DNA of 64,000 nucleotides from Bacilli bacterium (GTDB taxonomy: Bacteria; Bacillota_I; Bacilli_A; RF39; UBA660). This document shows, piece by piece, positions 26,413-35,096 of this stretch. Under the pieces are notes generated by a model. That model was not told the DNA's origin and ran no database searches. It worked only from the letters and a program-made list of their open reading frames with translations. Positions within the stretch are counted from its first letter, which is position 1. Each line of letters opens with the position of its first letter. The translations under genes and the position numbers were made by a program. Where the stretch lies: contig JAFXYF010000013.1 in the NCBI GenBank assembly GCA_017541885.1, positions 23,304-87,303 on the forward strand. The letters are read 5' to 3'.

Positions 26413-28515
26413 ATGGCTAAAAATGAATCCAATAAAAAGAAAGATTTAGAAGCTACAGATGAATTAATGGATGCTGTTGATAAAGCATTTGATGATCCAT
26501 TTGAAAATGATTCTAAAGAAGAAATAAAAGAAGAGAAAAAAGAAGAAGTTAAAGAAGAGACTGATGTCATTAATACTGAAATATTTTCAAAGATTGAAGA
26601 TGAGATGGAAGATGATATGTATTCTTTTAAGAATGATAAACCTACTAGAGAAAGAGATTATTCTTATAAACCTCAAATTAGTGTTCCATTAATCATATTA
26701 ATTGGTACTGCAATACTTTGTGCAATTGCTACATTTATTGCGACACTTATTAATAAAGATTCTAGTGTTACACAAATAATTATGAGTGCAATACTTAGTT
26801 TATTTTCTATTCTATACTTAGTAGTATGTCTTACTTCTAGTAGAAAGAATGAGGCTCCTGTTTATATTACAACTATTCTATTAATTGCTTTATTTATACT
26901 TAATATGAATAGAAGTCCAGAAGAAACTGTTGTATCACAAAGTAGAGTTCAAAACTTCAGTGGTAAAACAATTACTGATGTAGTTAAATGGGCTAAGAAA
27001 AATGATTTAAAAGTAACTCAAGAATATGAATATAGTGATATGGTTCCTGAGTATGAAGTTATTTCACAAAATGTTAAGGTTGGTACTGATGTTAGAGACA
27101 TAGATGAAATTGTTGTTGCTATATCTGAAGGACCTAATCCTTTTAAAGAAATAATTGTTCCTAGTATGCTTACTTGGGATGATGAAAGAGTAATTAACTT
27201 TGTACTTAAGAATTATTTAAATAATGTAATAGTTGATTTCGTAGAATCTGATCAAGTTAAAGATACTGTTATTGAACAAAATAAGAGTGGTAACTTAAGA
27301 AGAAATGATGAATTAAGATTAGTATTCTCTTATGGAGATGAAGGTAATACTAATGAAGTTAATTTAATTGATTTTACTGATAAGACTAAATTTGAAATAG
27401 AGTTCTATATGAAACAACATAAATTAAATTATGACTTTGTATATGACTTCTCTGATACTATTAAGAAAGGTAATGGAGTTAAACAAAGTGTAGATCCTGG
27501 AACTGTAGTTCAAGTAGATGGAGATAAAATTCAAATTACTATTAGTAAAGGTCCAAAGATTGCTATACCTGATCTTTCTGGTAAGAGTGTAGATGAAATT
27601 ACTGAATGGGCTATTGAAAATAGATTAAAACTTGAATTTGTTGATAAATATGATGATACTGTTAAAAAAGGAAAAGTAATTTCTATTGATAAAGAACAAG
27701 GTGAACTTGTTGAGCAAGGAACATTAGTAAAAGTTACATTATCATTAGGAAGTTTAAAGATGCCTGAGTTTAAGAATATTGATGAGTTCTACACATGGGC
27801 AGATAAATATGGAATTAAATATGAAGTAGTTCATGAATTTAGTAGTAGTGTTAAAGCTGGAGAAGTTATTAAATATTCTCATAAGAAAGGTGCTGTAATT
27901 AAGAATGATGAAGCAATTACTATTACTGTTAGTGATGGTGAGAAAGTTTCAGTTCCTAACTTAATTGGTTTAACTAAGAGTGAAGCTACTAAGAAATTAA
28001 ATAATGCTAATTTAAATTATAACTTTGTATATAAAAATAATACTAAGAAGAAAGATACAGTAATTGGTCAATCTATTAGTAGTGGTTCAGAAGTATCTAG
28101 CGGTACTACTGTTACTGTTACATTAAGTAATGGTAAATCTGGAGGAAGTAATTCTTCTTCTGGAAATAATTCTTCTGGTAATAATAATTCAGGAGGAAAT
28201 AATAATTCTGGTGGAAATAATAACTCTGGAGGTAATACTACACCTACTCCTCCACCTACTCCAACATGTAATAGTTGTAATGTTACAGGAGTTAGAAATC
28301 AAGTTTATAATAACTATACTGGATATCAAGCTACTGCTAATGCATTAATTAGTTATATTGAAGGACAATGTCCTGGAATTGATGTACAAGTAAGACCAGA
28401 AGATTCTGATAAGAATTCAGGAGTATTTGTTAGAGGATTCTATCAAGGTGATAAAGATGAAAATGGTAATCCTTTAACTACTTGTAGTACAGTACATATT
28501 TGGTTAGCAAAATAA
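26413..28515 (+). CDS. kinase-less PASTA-repeat membrane protein
   Basis: 700 residues. An acidic cytoplasmic region (1-85, Lys/Glu-rich) leads into three membrane segments at about 90-112, 119-141 and 149-165. Five to six PASTA or PASTA-like repeats of about 65-70 residues follow (about 175-575); clear examples begin VPNLIGLTKSEATKKL and IPDLSGKSVDEI. PASTA domains bind muropeptides and usually sit on PknB/Stk1 kinases, but no kinase domain exists here. A Ser/Gly/Asn linker (about 577-610) and a Pro/Thr stretch precede a C-terminal domain of about 80 residues with four cysteines (CNSCN and two later) that I do not recognise. Likely a wall-sensing or wall-associated protein. Confidence 0.82.
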   Translation: MAKNESNKKKDLEATDELMDAVDKAFDDPFENDSKEEIKEEKKEEVKEETDVINTEIFSKIEDEMEDDMYSFKNDKPTRERDYSYKPQISVPLIILIGTAILCAIATFIATLINKDSSVTQIIMSAILSLFSILYLVVCLTSSRKNEAPVYITTILLIALFILNMNRSPEETVVSQSRVQNFSGKTITDVVKWAKKNDLKVTQEYEYSDMVPEYEVISQNVKVGTDVRDIDEIVVAISEGPNPFKEIIVPSMLTWDDERVINFVLKNYLNNVIVDFVESDQVKDTVIEQNKSGNLRRNDELRLVFSYGDEGNTNEVNLIDFTDKTKFEIEFYMKQHKLNYDFVYDFSDTIKKGNGVKQSVDPGTVVQVDGDKIQITISKGPKIAIPDLSGKSVDEITEWAIENRLKLEFVDKYDDTVKKGKVISIDKEQGELVEQGTLVKVTLSLGSLKMPEFKNIDEFYTWADKYGIKYEVVHEFSSSVKAGEVIKYSHKKGAVIKNDEAITITVSDGEKVSVPNLIGLTKSEATKKLNNANLNYNFVYKNNTKKKDTVIGQSISSGSEVSSGTTVTVTLSNGKSGGSNSSSGNNSSGNNNSGGNNNSGGNNNSGGNTTPTPPPTPTCNSCNVTGVRNQVYNNYTGYQATANALISYIEGQCPGIDVQVRPEDSDKNSGVFVRGFYQGDKDENGNPLTTCSTVHIWLAK
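28180..28233 (+). repeat. 18-bp tandem repeat, three copies, coding for the Asn/Ser/Gly linker
   Basis: Three near-identical 18-base units (AATAATAATTCTGGTGGA type) encode NNSGGN-like hexapeptides in the PASTA protein. In-frame, so slippage would change linker length only. Confidence 0.85.
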
Positions 28516-28539
28516 AAAGAAGCATATGCTTCTTTTTTT
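28514..28539. terminator. bidirectional terminator between convergent genes
   Basis: Perfect palindrome at 28518-28533 flanked by A-run and T-run. It serves both the PASTA gene (+) and the lipoprotein gene (-), whose TAA stop (28540-28538) lies at its edge. Confidence 0.88.
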
Positions 28540-29320
28540 ATGCTTTCTTGTATTCTTTAAATACTAAATTATTCTTTTCTCTTACAAAGATAAATTCATA
28601 TGTATCTAACTTATCTTTATAATCTTCTACTACTTGTTCAATATCTACAGTTGGGAATTGAGCCATTGGATCATTATCAACATACTTATCATTATTATCA
28701 ATTTCTACTAAAGAGTTTGTACCATTCTTCGCATCACTATAACTCTTATAAGCTTTACCATAATCACATGGACCAATATCATGACATACTGCAGTTCCAT
28801 AGAATAATACTTTAGCTTTATAATGGTATTCATTAGAGATAATATCTACACTATCGAATGCCATTTTACTACCAATGAACTCTTCTCCTCCACCACCATG
28901 TCCTGGATGTTTATCATTATAGACATATCTATCTTTTTCTTTATCGAAGTATAACATTACATTTTCTTCTTTAGAGCCGTGATCCCATGGACACATAATA
29001 TCCTCATACTCTACTTTTAGATCTTCTCCAAAATACTTTCTAAAGTTTTTAGTCATTTCTGTACCTGAAGTATCTGTGAAATATCCATAAAACTCTACTG
29101 CTATTTTTCCATTTTCTTCAGGAGTTAAATCTTTAATTTTTAACTCTTCTTTTTCAACGTTAAAAATAGCTTCTGAGACCTTTTTAAATGTCTCCATATC
29201 TTGTTCTGTTACTGTAACTTTTTCAACTAATGTAGGACGTTTTTCGTCTTTTTTTAGACTACATCCTGTAGATACTAATGCGATTAATAATACTAATCCA
29301 AATAATAATTTTTTTCTCAT
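28538..29320 (-). CDS. putative lipoprotein of unknown function
   Basis: 260 residues. Signal peptide with a lipobox-like end, LIALVSTGCS, giving Cys20 as the lipidation site; the -3 position is not the usual leucine. The mature part is acidic. It contains CPWDHGSKEEN, then HPGHGGGGEE, and a pair of cysteines in AVCHDIGPCDYG. Histidines and cysteines could bind metal, but I know no family with this pattern. GGAGGCTTTT precedes ATG 29320. Single-gene unit between the PASTA and autolysin genes, so a surface role is likely. Confidence 0.75.
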   Translation of the reverse strand: MRKKLLFGLVLLIALVSTGCSLKKDEKRPTLVEKVTVTEQDMETFKKVSEAIFNVEKEELKIKDLTPEENGKIAVEFYGYFTDTSGTEMTKNFRKYFGEDLKVEYEDIMCPWDHGSKEENVMLYFDKEKDRYVYNDKHPGHGGGGEEFIGSKMAFDSVDIISNEYHYKAKVLFYGTAVCHDIGPCDYGKAYKSYSDAKNGTNSLVEIDNNDKYVDNDPMAQFPTVDIEQVVEDYKDKLDTYEFIFVREKNNLVFKEYKKA

Positions 29321-29340
29321 AAAAGCCTCCTTATATTTTC

Positions 29341-29369
29341 ATTATAATTCAGACATAAAAAAAAGACAA
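29341..29369 (-). promoter_or_regulatory. promoter of the lipoprotein gene, -35 inside a terminator
   Basis: TTGTCT (29364-29369), 17-base spacer, TATAAT (29341-29346). The -35 is part of the terminator stem of the upstream autolysin gene. Confidence 0.65.
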
Positions 29370-29387
29370 AATAATTTGTCTTTTTTT
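29357..29387 (-). terminator. intrinsic terminator of the glucosaminidase gene
   Basis: Thirteen-bp stem (29358-29370 with 29375-29387), ATAA loop, T-run; the TAA stop (29388-29386) overlaps it. Confidence 0.88.
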
Positions 29388-32300
29388 ATTCAATAGTTAA
29401 TTCTAATCTATCTTGTCTATCTTTATTGTATGTAATGTGATATGTTCTACCATTAATTGTTTTTTCTTCATCTAGAATATCAAACATATCATTTAATTCT
29501 CCATAGTCTTCTGCATTAGATGTCTTAGTATAAACTTGTAAACTATAAGTACCTTTTTCTAAGTTAGTTAAATCTAATTCTGTTTCATACCAAGCGTATG
29601 TTTTATCTAAGTTATCTTTAGAAGTTAAAGTATATGGACCTTTCTTACAACCAACATCAATTACTGTTTGTTTATAAGTATCAGTGTTTTCTAAGATTAG
29701 TTTTCTTGTGATTGCGAGAGGTGCACTATATATACCTCCATAGTTATATGAATAACCTTCTATGTATAATTTATTATTTTTAAATTCTACTACTTCATAG
29801 TCATTAATCATATTACGATATGTTGGTGCTTCACTTGTTGTATATAACTCATCACGAATCATAACTTCTAGCCTTTGAGATTTTAATCTATTTAAGACTT
29901 TGAAACTATATCCATGCTTATCATCTTCTGCTCTTCTATCAATTGTTTGATTAGCAAAGTTATCAACATATTCTTCTGAATAATACATATCACTATAAGC
30001 AATCATATAGATATCATAATCTCCATTATTAATATCTTTTAGATCTATTGTACCTTTAAACCATGAATCATTATAGTCTTTTCCATTTACTTTTCCTAAT
30101 GGATATGGAACATTATCAGTCCAACGATCTACTTTTACACGATATGAATAATCTTTATTCTTTTCTCTAAACTCAATGTAATATGTTTTATCTATATTAT
30201 CTTGATTTAGAATTGTTAAATATCCACTAATTGTATAAACTTTTTTAGTTTTATCAAAGTCTAGGCTTTCTAGATAGAATTCTCCAGGCTCTTTAATATA
30301 AGCATCTGTTACTTCTACTGTGATAGTTTTAATAGTTTTATGTTGTTTAGAATCTTCTACTTCATATGTTACTTCATAAGTACCAATCTTACTTGTATCA
30401 ACAGTATTATTTGTAACTTTAATCTTAGAAGTTAAGTCTCCATCTTCTTTATCTGTTGCGGTAACATTTTCTAATTCTTTAAATTCACCATCAATAATAA
30501 CTTTCTTATCAGTTGCATTAATTACTGGTTCTTCATCTTTTAGAACTGTTACTTTAATTGTCTTAGTTGTCTCTAAACTAGAACTATCAGTTACTTTATA
30601 TGTTACAACATATTCTCCAGCAACATCTTTATTTACTGTATTATTTGTAATTTCTATAGAACTTGTTAAATCTCCATCTTCTGTATCATATGCAGTTACA
30701 TCTTTTAAAGGATCAAATTCTTCTCCTTCTAAGAATGATTTATCTTCTGCATTAATTACAGGAGGTTGTGCTGTAGCAGGAGTAGATGAAACATCAATCT
30801 TAATATAAGTTGAATATTTAGCTAAAGTATATCCATAAACATTATCATTTGTAGATAGGCTTACAGGTACTTTATACCAAACTTCTCCATTTACAGTTAC
30901 TGATTCTAGAATAGGAACTATTGCATAAGTATATAATCCACCAATCTTAGAATAAGCTTTATCTTCTGTATTATAGTTAACCCATGTATATTGATTATCA
31001 TCTGTATCTACTGTTACTTTACCATATGGAGTATTAGTTAATTTAATTGAATCAGCTGATACCCAATGTTTTTGATCATAGTAATAATCACTTGTGACTA
31101 GGTATGATACTGGTATACCATTTTCTGATGCGACTGCATGTACTATTACATATCTATCTTTTAATAGAGTTTGTCCTTTAGATGAAGTTAGAGATGAATC
31201 ATAATAGTATGTAGTATTCTTTGTAGAGATACCAACTCTAGGTTTAAATTCAGTATTCTCTATATATAAGTTATATTCATAATTACTATTTTGATAATCT
31301 GTAACAGAAGTTGGTGCAATATAACCATTCTTACCAGTATTGATCTTTTTAATATTAGATGCATTTACATATACATAACCATTCCAGTTATAATTACCAG
31401 AATAGATTTCATTATAATTAGCATCAATATTTAAGTCACTTTGTACTTTATACCATTTTTCATTACCATTAGTTACTTCACCAACTATTAATACTGCATC
31501 TTCTGCTTCTGGATATTCATATACCCATTTAGATGAAGTTGAAGGTCCAGCATAAGCTTGTGCTTTATTCTTTAATACACCTAATTGATAATAGTTATAA
31601 TCTTGAAGACCAAAGGCTTTATCTAAACCATAATAGTATGATGCCATTTTTTCTGACCAATAAGTATCAGATGCATATTTAACATTCATACCTACCCATT
31701 TGTCTCCAAATTGTGGACCAAAGTATCTCCAATCTCTTGGATGAGCAAATCCATAAGTAACCCATTTAGATGCATATCCTAAAATACTACTTCCAAATGT
31801 TGCATACCAGTTTGCTCCATTAATTGGATTAGAGTCTACTGCATTAAGACCAAATCCATTATTTTTATTAATTGCTAAATAACTTCTACCGTTACCAGTT
31901 TCATTTCTACTTAAACTTAATGATAGAACTGCATTTACTCCATATTTTTGTTGAGCATAATAGAAGAATGTTCCTGATCCATATAATCTTGATGTACCAT
32001 CACTTGCTTTATGTCCATAAACATCTTTACTATAACCCATATTGTTTCTTATATATTCATCTATATTAATACTAGAGTAAGCAGTCTTACTATGATTAGA
32101 TAGATACATATAATAGTTATAGTATGGATTATCTTTATTTACTGAGTTAGCATAAGTATTATTCTTATAATCTTTCATTAACTTAGATAGATTATCATAG
32201 AAATAATGACCATCATAACTGTAATATACTCCAGGATTTAACATTGTAGGTTTAGGTCCTATTGTATTTCCTCCAGAAGATCTATATTCATTTTGAATTT

Positions 32301-32868
32301 TTGTTACATAACAGTGTCTAATATTTTCATCTGTTACTGTGTAGTGGCTATGAGATTTAATCCATGTGATTGGAACTATTTCATATGCTTCTCCTGGAAT
32401 CCATCCAGTAAAGTTACCAATTCTTACTTTAGCAACACATTTACCTTTAGCATTACTCCATCCCATATCTAGGAATCCACCATCTACTCCACCGTATAGT
32501 GAACCAGTATCCATATATGTATACTGACGAGATGTTAATTCTTTATTCTCATAGAAATATGTTAACTGTGTTGGATTTACACTTAGATCAAGTAATGCCA
32601 TGTTTGCATCAATGATCTTAGTTTGTCCATTTACTTTAGTCATCATTGCAAGATCTGCAGCACCATTTGTCTTCATCATATTTTGAGCTTCTCCAAAGCT
32701 TTCAAAACATCCTACTGGATCAATTACTCCATCAGAGTGGAATCCAGCAACTTCATAAGTACCGCATAATCCTTTATTCTTATAATTATTTACGTCAAAG
32801 GCATATACATTTTTATATGTAAATAAACATGTAAAAAGCACTGTTAACAATAACAATTTCTTTTTCAT
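29386..32868 (-). CDS. secreted multidomain glucosaminidase (autolysin) with SH3-like and DUF5011 domains
   Basis: 1160 residues from ATG 32868 (MKKKLLLLTVLF) with GGAGGTGTATACA upstream. A signal peptide ends near residue 23. A LytD-type endo-beta-N-acetylglucosaminidase domain (about 265-430) contains SLSRNETGNGRSYLAINKNN with the catalytic Glu323. SH3-like wall-binding modules follow (about 430-710), recognisable from WYKVQSDL and WVNYNTED. Two DUF5011 Ig-like repeats (about 720-870) have PVINA and the YEVTYEVEDS pattern. The last 280 residues are of unknown type. It cleaves glycan strands between GlcNAc and MurNAc during growth or separation. A WalR-like box upstream (32951-32967) fits autolysin control. 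Confidence 0.88.
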   Translation of the reverse strand: MKKKLLLLTVLFTCLFTYKNVYAFDVNNYKNKGLCGTYEVAGFHSDGVIDPVGCFESFGEAQNMMKTNGAADLAMMTKVNGQTKIIDANMALLDLSVNPTQLTYFYENKELTSRQYTYMDTGSLYGGVDGGFLDMGWSNAKGKCVAKVRIGNFTGWIPGEAYEIVPITWIKSHSHYTVTDENIRHCYVTKIQNEYRSSGGNTIGPKPTMLNPGVYYSYDGHYFYDNLSKLMKDYKNNTYANSVNKDNPYYNYYMYLSNHSKTAYSSINIDEYIRNNMGYSKDVYGHKASDGTSRLYGSGTFFYYAQQKYGVNAVLSLSLSRNETGNGRSYLAINKNNGFGLNAVDSNPINGANWYATFGSSILGYASKWVTYGFAHPRDWRYFGPQFGDKWVGMNVKYASDTYWSEKMASYYYGLDKAFGLQDYNYYQLGVLKNKAQAYAGPSTSSKWVYEYPEAEDAVLIVGEVTNGNEKWYKVQSDLNIDANYNEIYSGNYNWNGYVYVNASNIKKINTGKNGYIAPTSVTDYQNSNYEYNLYIENTEFKPRVGISTKNTTYYYDSSLTSSKGQTLLKDRYVIVHAVASENGIPVSYLVTSDYYYDQKHWVSADSIKLTNTPYGKVTVDTDDNQYTWVNYNTEDKAYSKIGGLYTYAIVPILESVTVNGEVWYKVPVSLSTNDNVYGYTLAKYSTYIKIDVSSTPATAQPPVINAEDKSFLEGEEFDPLKDVTAYDTEDGDLTSSIEITNNTVNKDVAGEYVVTYKVTDSSSLETTKTIKVTVLKDEEPVINATDKKVIIDGEFKELENVTATDKEDGDLTSKIKVTNNTVDTSKIGTYEVTYEVEDSKQHKTIKTITVEVTDAYIKEPGEFYLESLDFDKTKKVYTISGYLTILNQDNIDKTYYIEFREKNKDYSYRVKVDRWTDNVPYPLGKVNGKDYNDSWFKGTIDLKDINNGDYDIYMIAYSDMYYSEEYVDNFANQTIDRRAEDDKHGYSFKVLNRLKSQRLEVMIRDELYTTSEAPTYRNMINDYEVVEFKNNKLYIEGYSYNYGGIYSAPLAITRKLILENTDTYKQTVIDVGCKKGPYTLTSKDNLDKTYAWYETELDLTNLEKGTYSLQVYTKTSNAEDYGELNDMFDILDEEKTINGRTYHITYNKDRQDRLELTIE

Positions 32869-32897
32869 TGTATACACCTCCATATTACTATATATTT

Positions 32898-32903
32898 ATT
32901 ATA
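32898..32903 (-). promoter_or_regulatory. extended -10 promoter of the glucosaminidase gene
   Basis: TGA-TATAAT on the minus strand, 30 bases upstream of ATG 32868; weak -35, which would suit activator dependence. Confidence 0.5.
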
Positions 32904-32950
32904 TCAATAAAGGGTTTGTAAAGGAAGAAATTCAAAGGAATTATTTTTGT

Positions 32951-32967
32951 TTTACGTATATTTTACA
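32951..32967 (-). promoter_or_regulatory. WalR-box-like direct repeat
   Basis: Read on the minus strand: TGTAAA, five bases, CGTAAA; the WalR consensus is TGTWAH-N5-TGTWAH (one mismatch). Centred about 70 bases upstream of the predicted autolysin start site, an activator position. Confidence 0.4.
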
Positions 32968-33016
32968 AGTTATTCATTCATATTGATTTTAAATTGGAAA
33001 GATATCGGCCCTTTTC

Positions 33017-33045
33017 TTGAAAAAACATTGATTTTTCGATATAAT
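33017..33045 (+). promoter_or_regulatory. promoter of the LCP gene
   Basis: TTGAAA (33017-33022), 17-base spacer, TATAAT (33040-33045); near consensus, 33 bases before ATG 33079. The 210-base gap 32869-33078 holds this, the divergent autolysin promoter and the WalR-like box. Confidence 0.8.
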
Positions 33046-33078
33046 CTTATAGTAAGCTATTATGTTTGGAGGACGATT

Positions 33079-35016
33079 ATGGGCAAAATTCTAAATAAAT
33101 TTTTAATACTATTTTTAATTATCGCTCTTATTACGAGTGGTATTGCTATATATGGAATATTCTTATTTGGTGGAATTGAATCTTTAATTAGATATATAGT
33201 TATGGGTTTAATTGCATTATACGATTTAAGATTAATACTTAAAGTTAGAAAGATTGTTAAAGGTAAGACTAAGAAGAAACCTCATAAAGTTTTATGGTTA
33301 ATATGGTTAATACTTTATGCAGTTATTTGTTTCGCTGTTGGTTATGCACTTAACTTTGTATATACTAGATTAAGTAATGTTAATAAGAGTGATGTTACTT
33401 ATACATCTTATTTAGTAGTACTTGCATCTAACCCTACTAATGATATTAAGGATGCAAAGAATTTAACTATTGGATTACTTAATGATGAAAAGAATCCTGA
33501 TGGATATATAATTCCACAAGAGATGATTAAAAAATATAAATTACAAGATAATAATGAAATTAAAGATTATGAAGATTATACTTCTATGCTTGCTGATTTA
33601 TATGCTAAGGAATTAAATGCTATGTTTGTTCCTTCTGGATATGTATCAATGTTTAGTAATATTACAGGATATGAAAATATTGAAACTGATACTAAAATAA
33701 TTGGTAAAGCTAGTAAGACTATGAAGAAAGCTAATGTATCTAAAGTAGAAACTGCTTCTTCTGGTAAGAGTGTAACTGAACCTTTCACAATACTTTTAAT
33801 GGGAATTGATTCTACTGATGAAGTATTAGAGAAGAATGCTATTGCTAATGGTGATACATTAATTCTTATTACATTTAATCCTAAGACATTAAATGCTACT
33901 ATGTTATCTGTTCCTAGAGATTCTTATGTACCTATTGCTTGCTGGGGAGGACATCCTGAAAATAAAATAACTCATGCAGCTGCTTATGGTAATGACTGTA
34001 TGATTAATACTATTGAAGATTACTTTGACGTTAATATTGATTATTATGCAAAGATTAATTTCAAAGGACTTGTAAAACTTGTTAATGCTGTTGGTGGAGT
34101 TGAAGTTGATGTTCCTAAGACACTTTGTACTGATGACTCATCAAGAGGCGGAAATGTATGTATTAAAGCTGGTAGACAAGTATTAAATGGTGAACAAGCT
34201 TTAGTATTTGCTAGAAATAGAAAACAACTTGAAGATGGAGACTTTGGAAGAGCAAGACATCAACAAGAAATTATAATGGCACTTGTTAATAAAATGAAAG
34301 AAGTTAAAGATGTTAAAACATTTATGAATATCTTAGATACTATTTCAAATAGTATGGATACTAACTTAACTACAAAACAAATCTTATCATTCTATAATGT
34401 AGGAAAAGATATTATAAAGAAGAGTTTAAGTAGTGATGATGCAGATCTTGTAAATATTCAACAATTATATTTATCAGGTTCTGGTCAAATGATTTATGAT
34501 GAAAGAGCTAGAATGGTTTTATGGGATTATATACCAAATACTGCTAGTCGTGATGAAATTATAAAAGCAATGAAAGTTAACTTAGAAGAAATTGGACATA
34601 CTGATATTAAAGAGTTCCATTTCTCAATTAATAAGCCTTATACAAAAGCTGTAATTGGTGAGAATCCTGGAAGAGCAACAAAGACTTATGTATTACTTCC
34701 AGACTTCACAGGAGATACAGAAGAGACTGCTACTAGAACTTGTAGTCAATATAATATTAAATGTGTATTTAAAGGCGAAGGTGGAACTGTTACAGAACAG
34801 AGTGAACCATTCCGTAAAAGAGTTGATTTAATGAAAGGTGACTTAGTACTTACCCTTTCAGGAAATAAAGCAAAAGATAAAGAAAAAGATGATGATGAAG
34901 ATGATGGAGAAGATGATGGTGAAGGCGATAAGCCAACAGGTGGAGAAGTAGATCCAAAACCTTCTACTCCAGATGAACCTACTCCTGATCCTGAATCAAA
35001 TGAAGGTAATGATTAA
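33079..35016 (+). CDS. LytR-CpsA-Psr family wall-polymer ligase with PASTA-like tail
   Basis: 645 residues. ATG 33079 (MGKILNKFLIL) follows TTTGGAGGACG; the longer frame from 32947 would include the promoter. Three membrane segments (about 6-27, 32-52, 72-93) precede an outer accessory domain. The LCP core (about 235-425) contains LLMGIDSTDE, LSVPRDSYVPI, the lipid-binding KINFKGLVKLVNAVGGVEVD and DFGRARHQQEI. LCP proteins move lipid-linked wall polymers to peptidoglycan. A module starting LLPDFTGDTEETATRT looks like one PASTA repeat. The end is an acidic, proline-rich tail. It could attach the polymers made by the 4-26 kb island (inference). Confidence 0.92.
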   Translation: MGKILNKFLILFLIIALITSGIAIYGIFLFGGIESLIRYIVMGLIALYDLRLILKVRKIVKGKTKKKPHKVLWLIWLILYAVICFAVGYALNFVYTRLSNVNKSDVTYTSYLVVLASNPTNDIKDAKNLTIGLLNDEKNPDGYIIPQEMIKKYKLQDNNEIKDYEDYTSMLADLYAKELNAMFVPSGYVSMFSNITGYENIETDTKIIGKASKTMKKANVSKVETASSGKSVTEPFTILLMGIDSTDEVLEKNAIANGDTLILITFNPKTLNATMLSVPRDSYVPIACWGGHPENKITHAAAYGNDCMINTIEDYFDVNIDYYAKINFKGLVKLVNAVGGVEVDVPKTLCTDDSSRGGNVCIKAGRQVLNGEQALVFARNRKQLEDGDFGRARHQQEIIMALVNKMKEVKDVKTFMNILDTISNSMDTNLTTKQILSFYNVGKDIIKKSLSSDDADLVNIQQLYLSGSGQMIYDERARMVLWDYIPNTASRDEIIKAMKVNLEEIGHTDIKEFHFSINKPYTKAVIGENPGRATKTYVLLPDFTGDTEETATRTCSQYNIKCVFKGEGGTVTEQSEPFRKRVDLMKGDLVLTLSGNKAKDKEKDDDEDDGEDDGEGDKPTGGEVDPKPSTPDEPTPDPESNEGND

Positions 35017-35020
35017 AATA

Positions 35021-35047
35021 AAAAGAATGCTTTAAGCATTCTTTTTT
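35021..35047. terminator. bidirectional terminator between the LCP gene and the 35097 gene
   Basis: Ten-bp stem (35021-35030 with 35036-35045) with A/T flanks on both sides. The minus-strand gene stop lies about 50 bases away, unlike the tight arrangement elsewhere. Confidence 0.8.
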
Positions 35048-35096
35048 ATATTGAAACAATACTAAAATGTAGATGTAATATTACTTATTACCGTTT

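Noticed and set aside
28180..28233. CRISPR or regulatory array
   Set aside because: Only three 18-bp units, in frame and coding a low-complexity linker; no spacers.
26413..28515. PknB-type serine/threonine kinase
   Set aside because: The PASTA repeats suggested it, but the N-terminal region has no kinase motifs and is a short acidic segment with three membrane spans.
32947..33078. Longer start of the LCP protein
   Set aside because: The extension contains the promoter at 33017-33045; TTTGGAGG supports ATG 33079.
35073..35090. Palindrome after surface paralogue 1 as its terminator
   Set aside because: GTAATATTAC is short and not followed by a clear T-run; the bidirectional hairpin at 35021-35047 is a better candidate.
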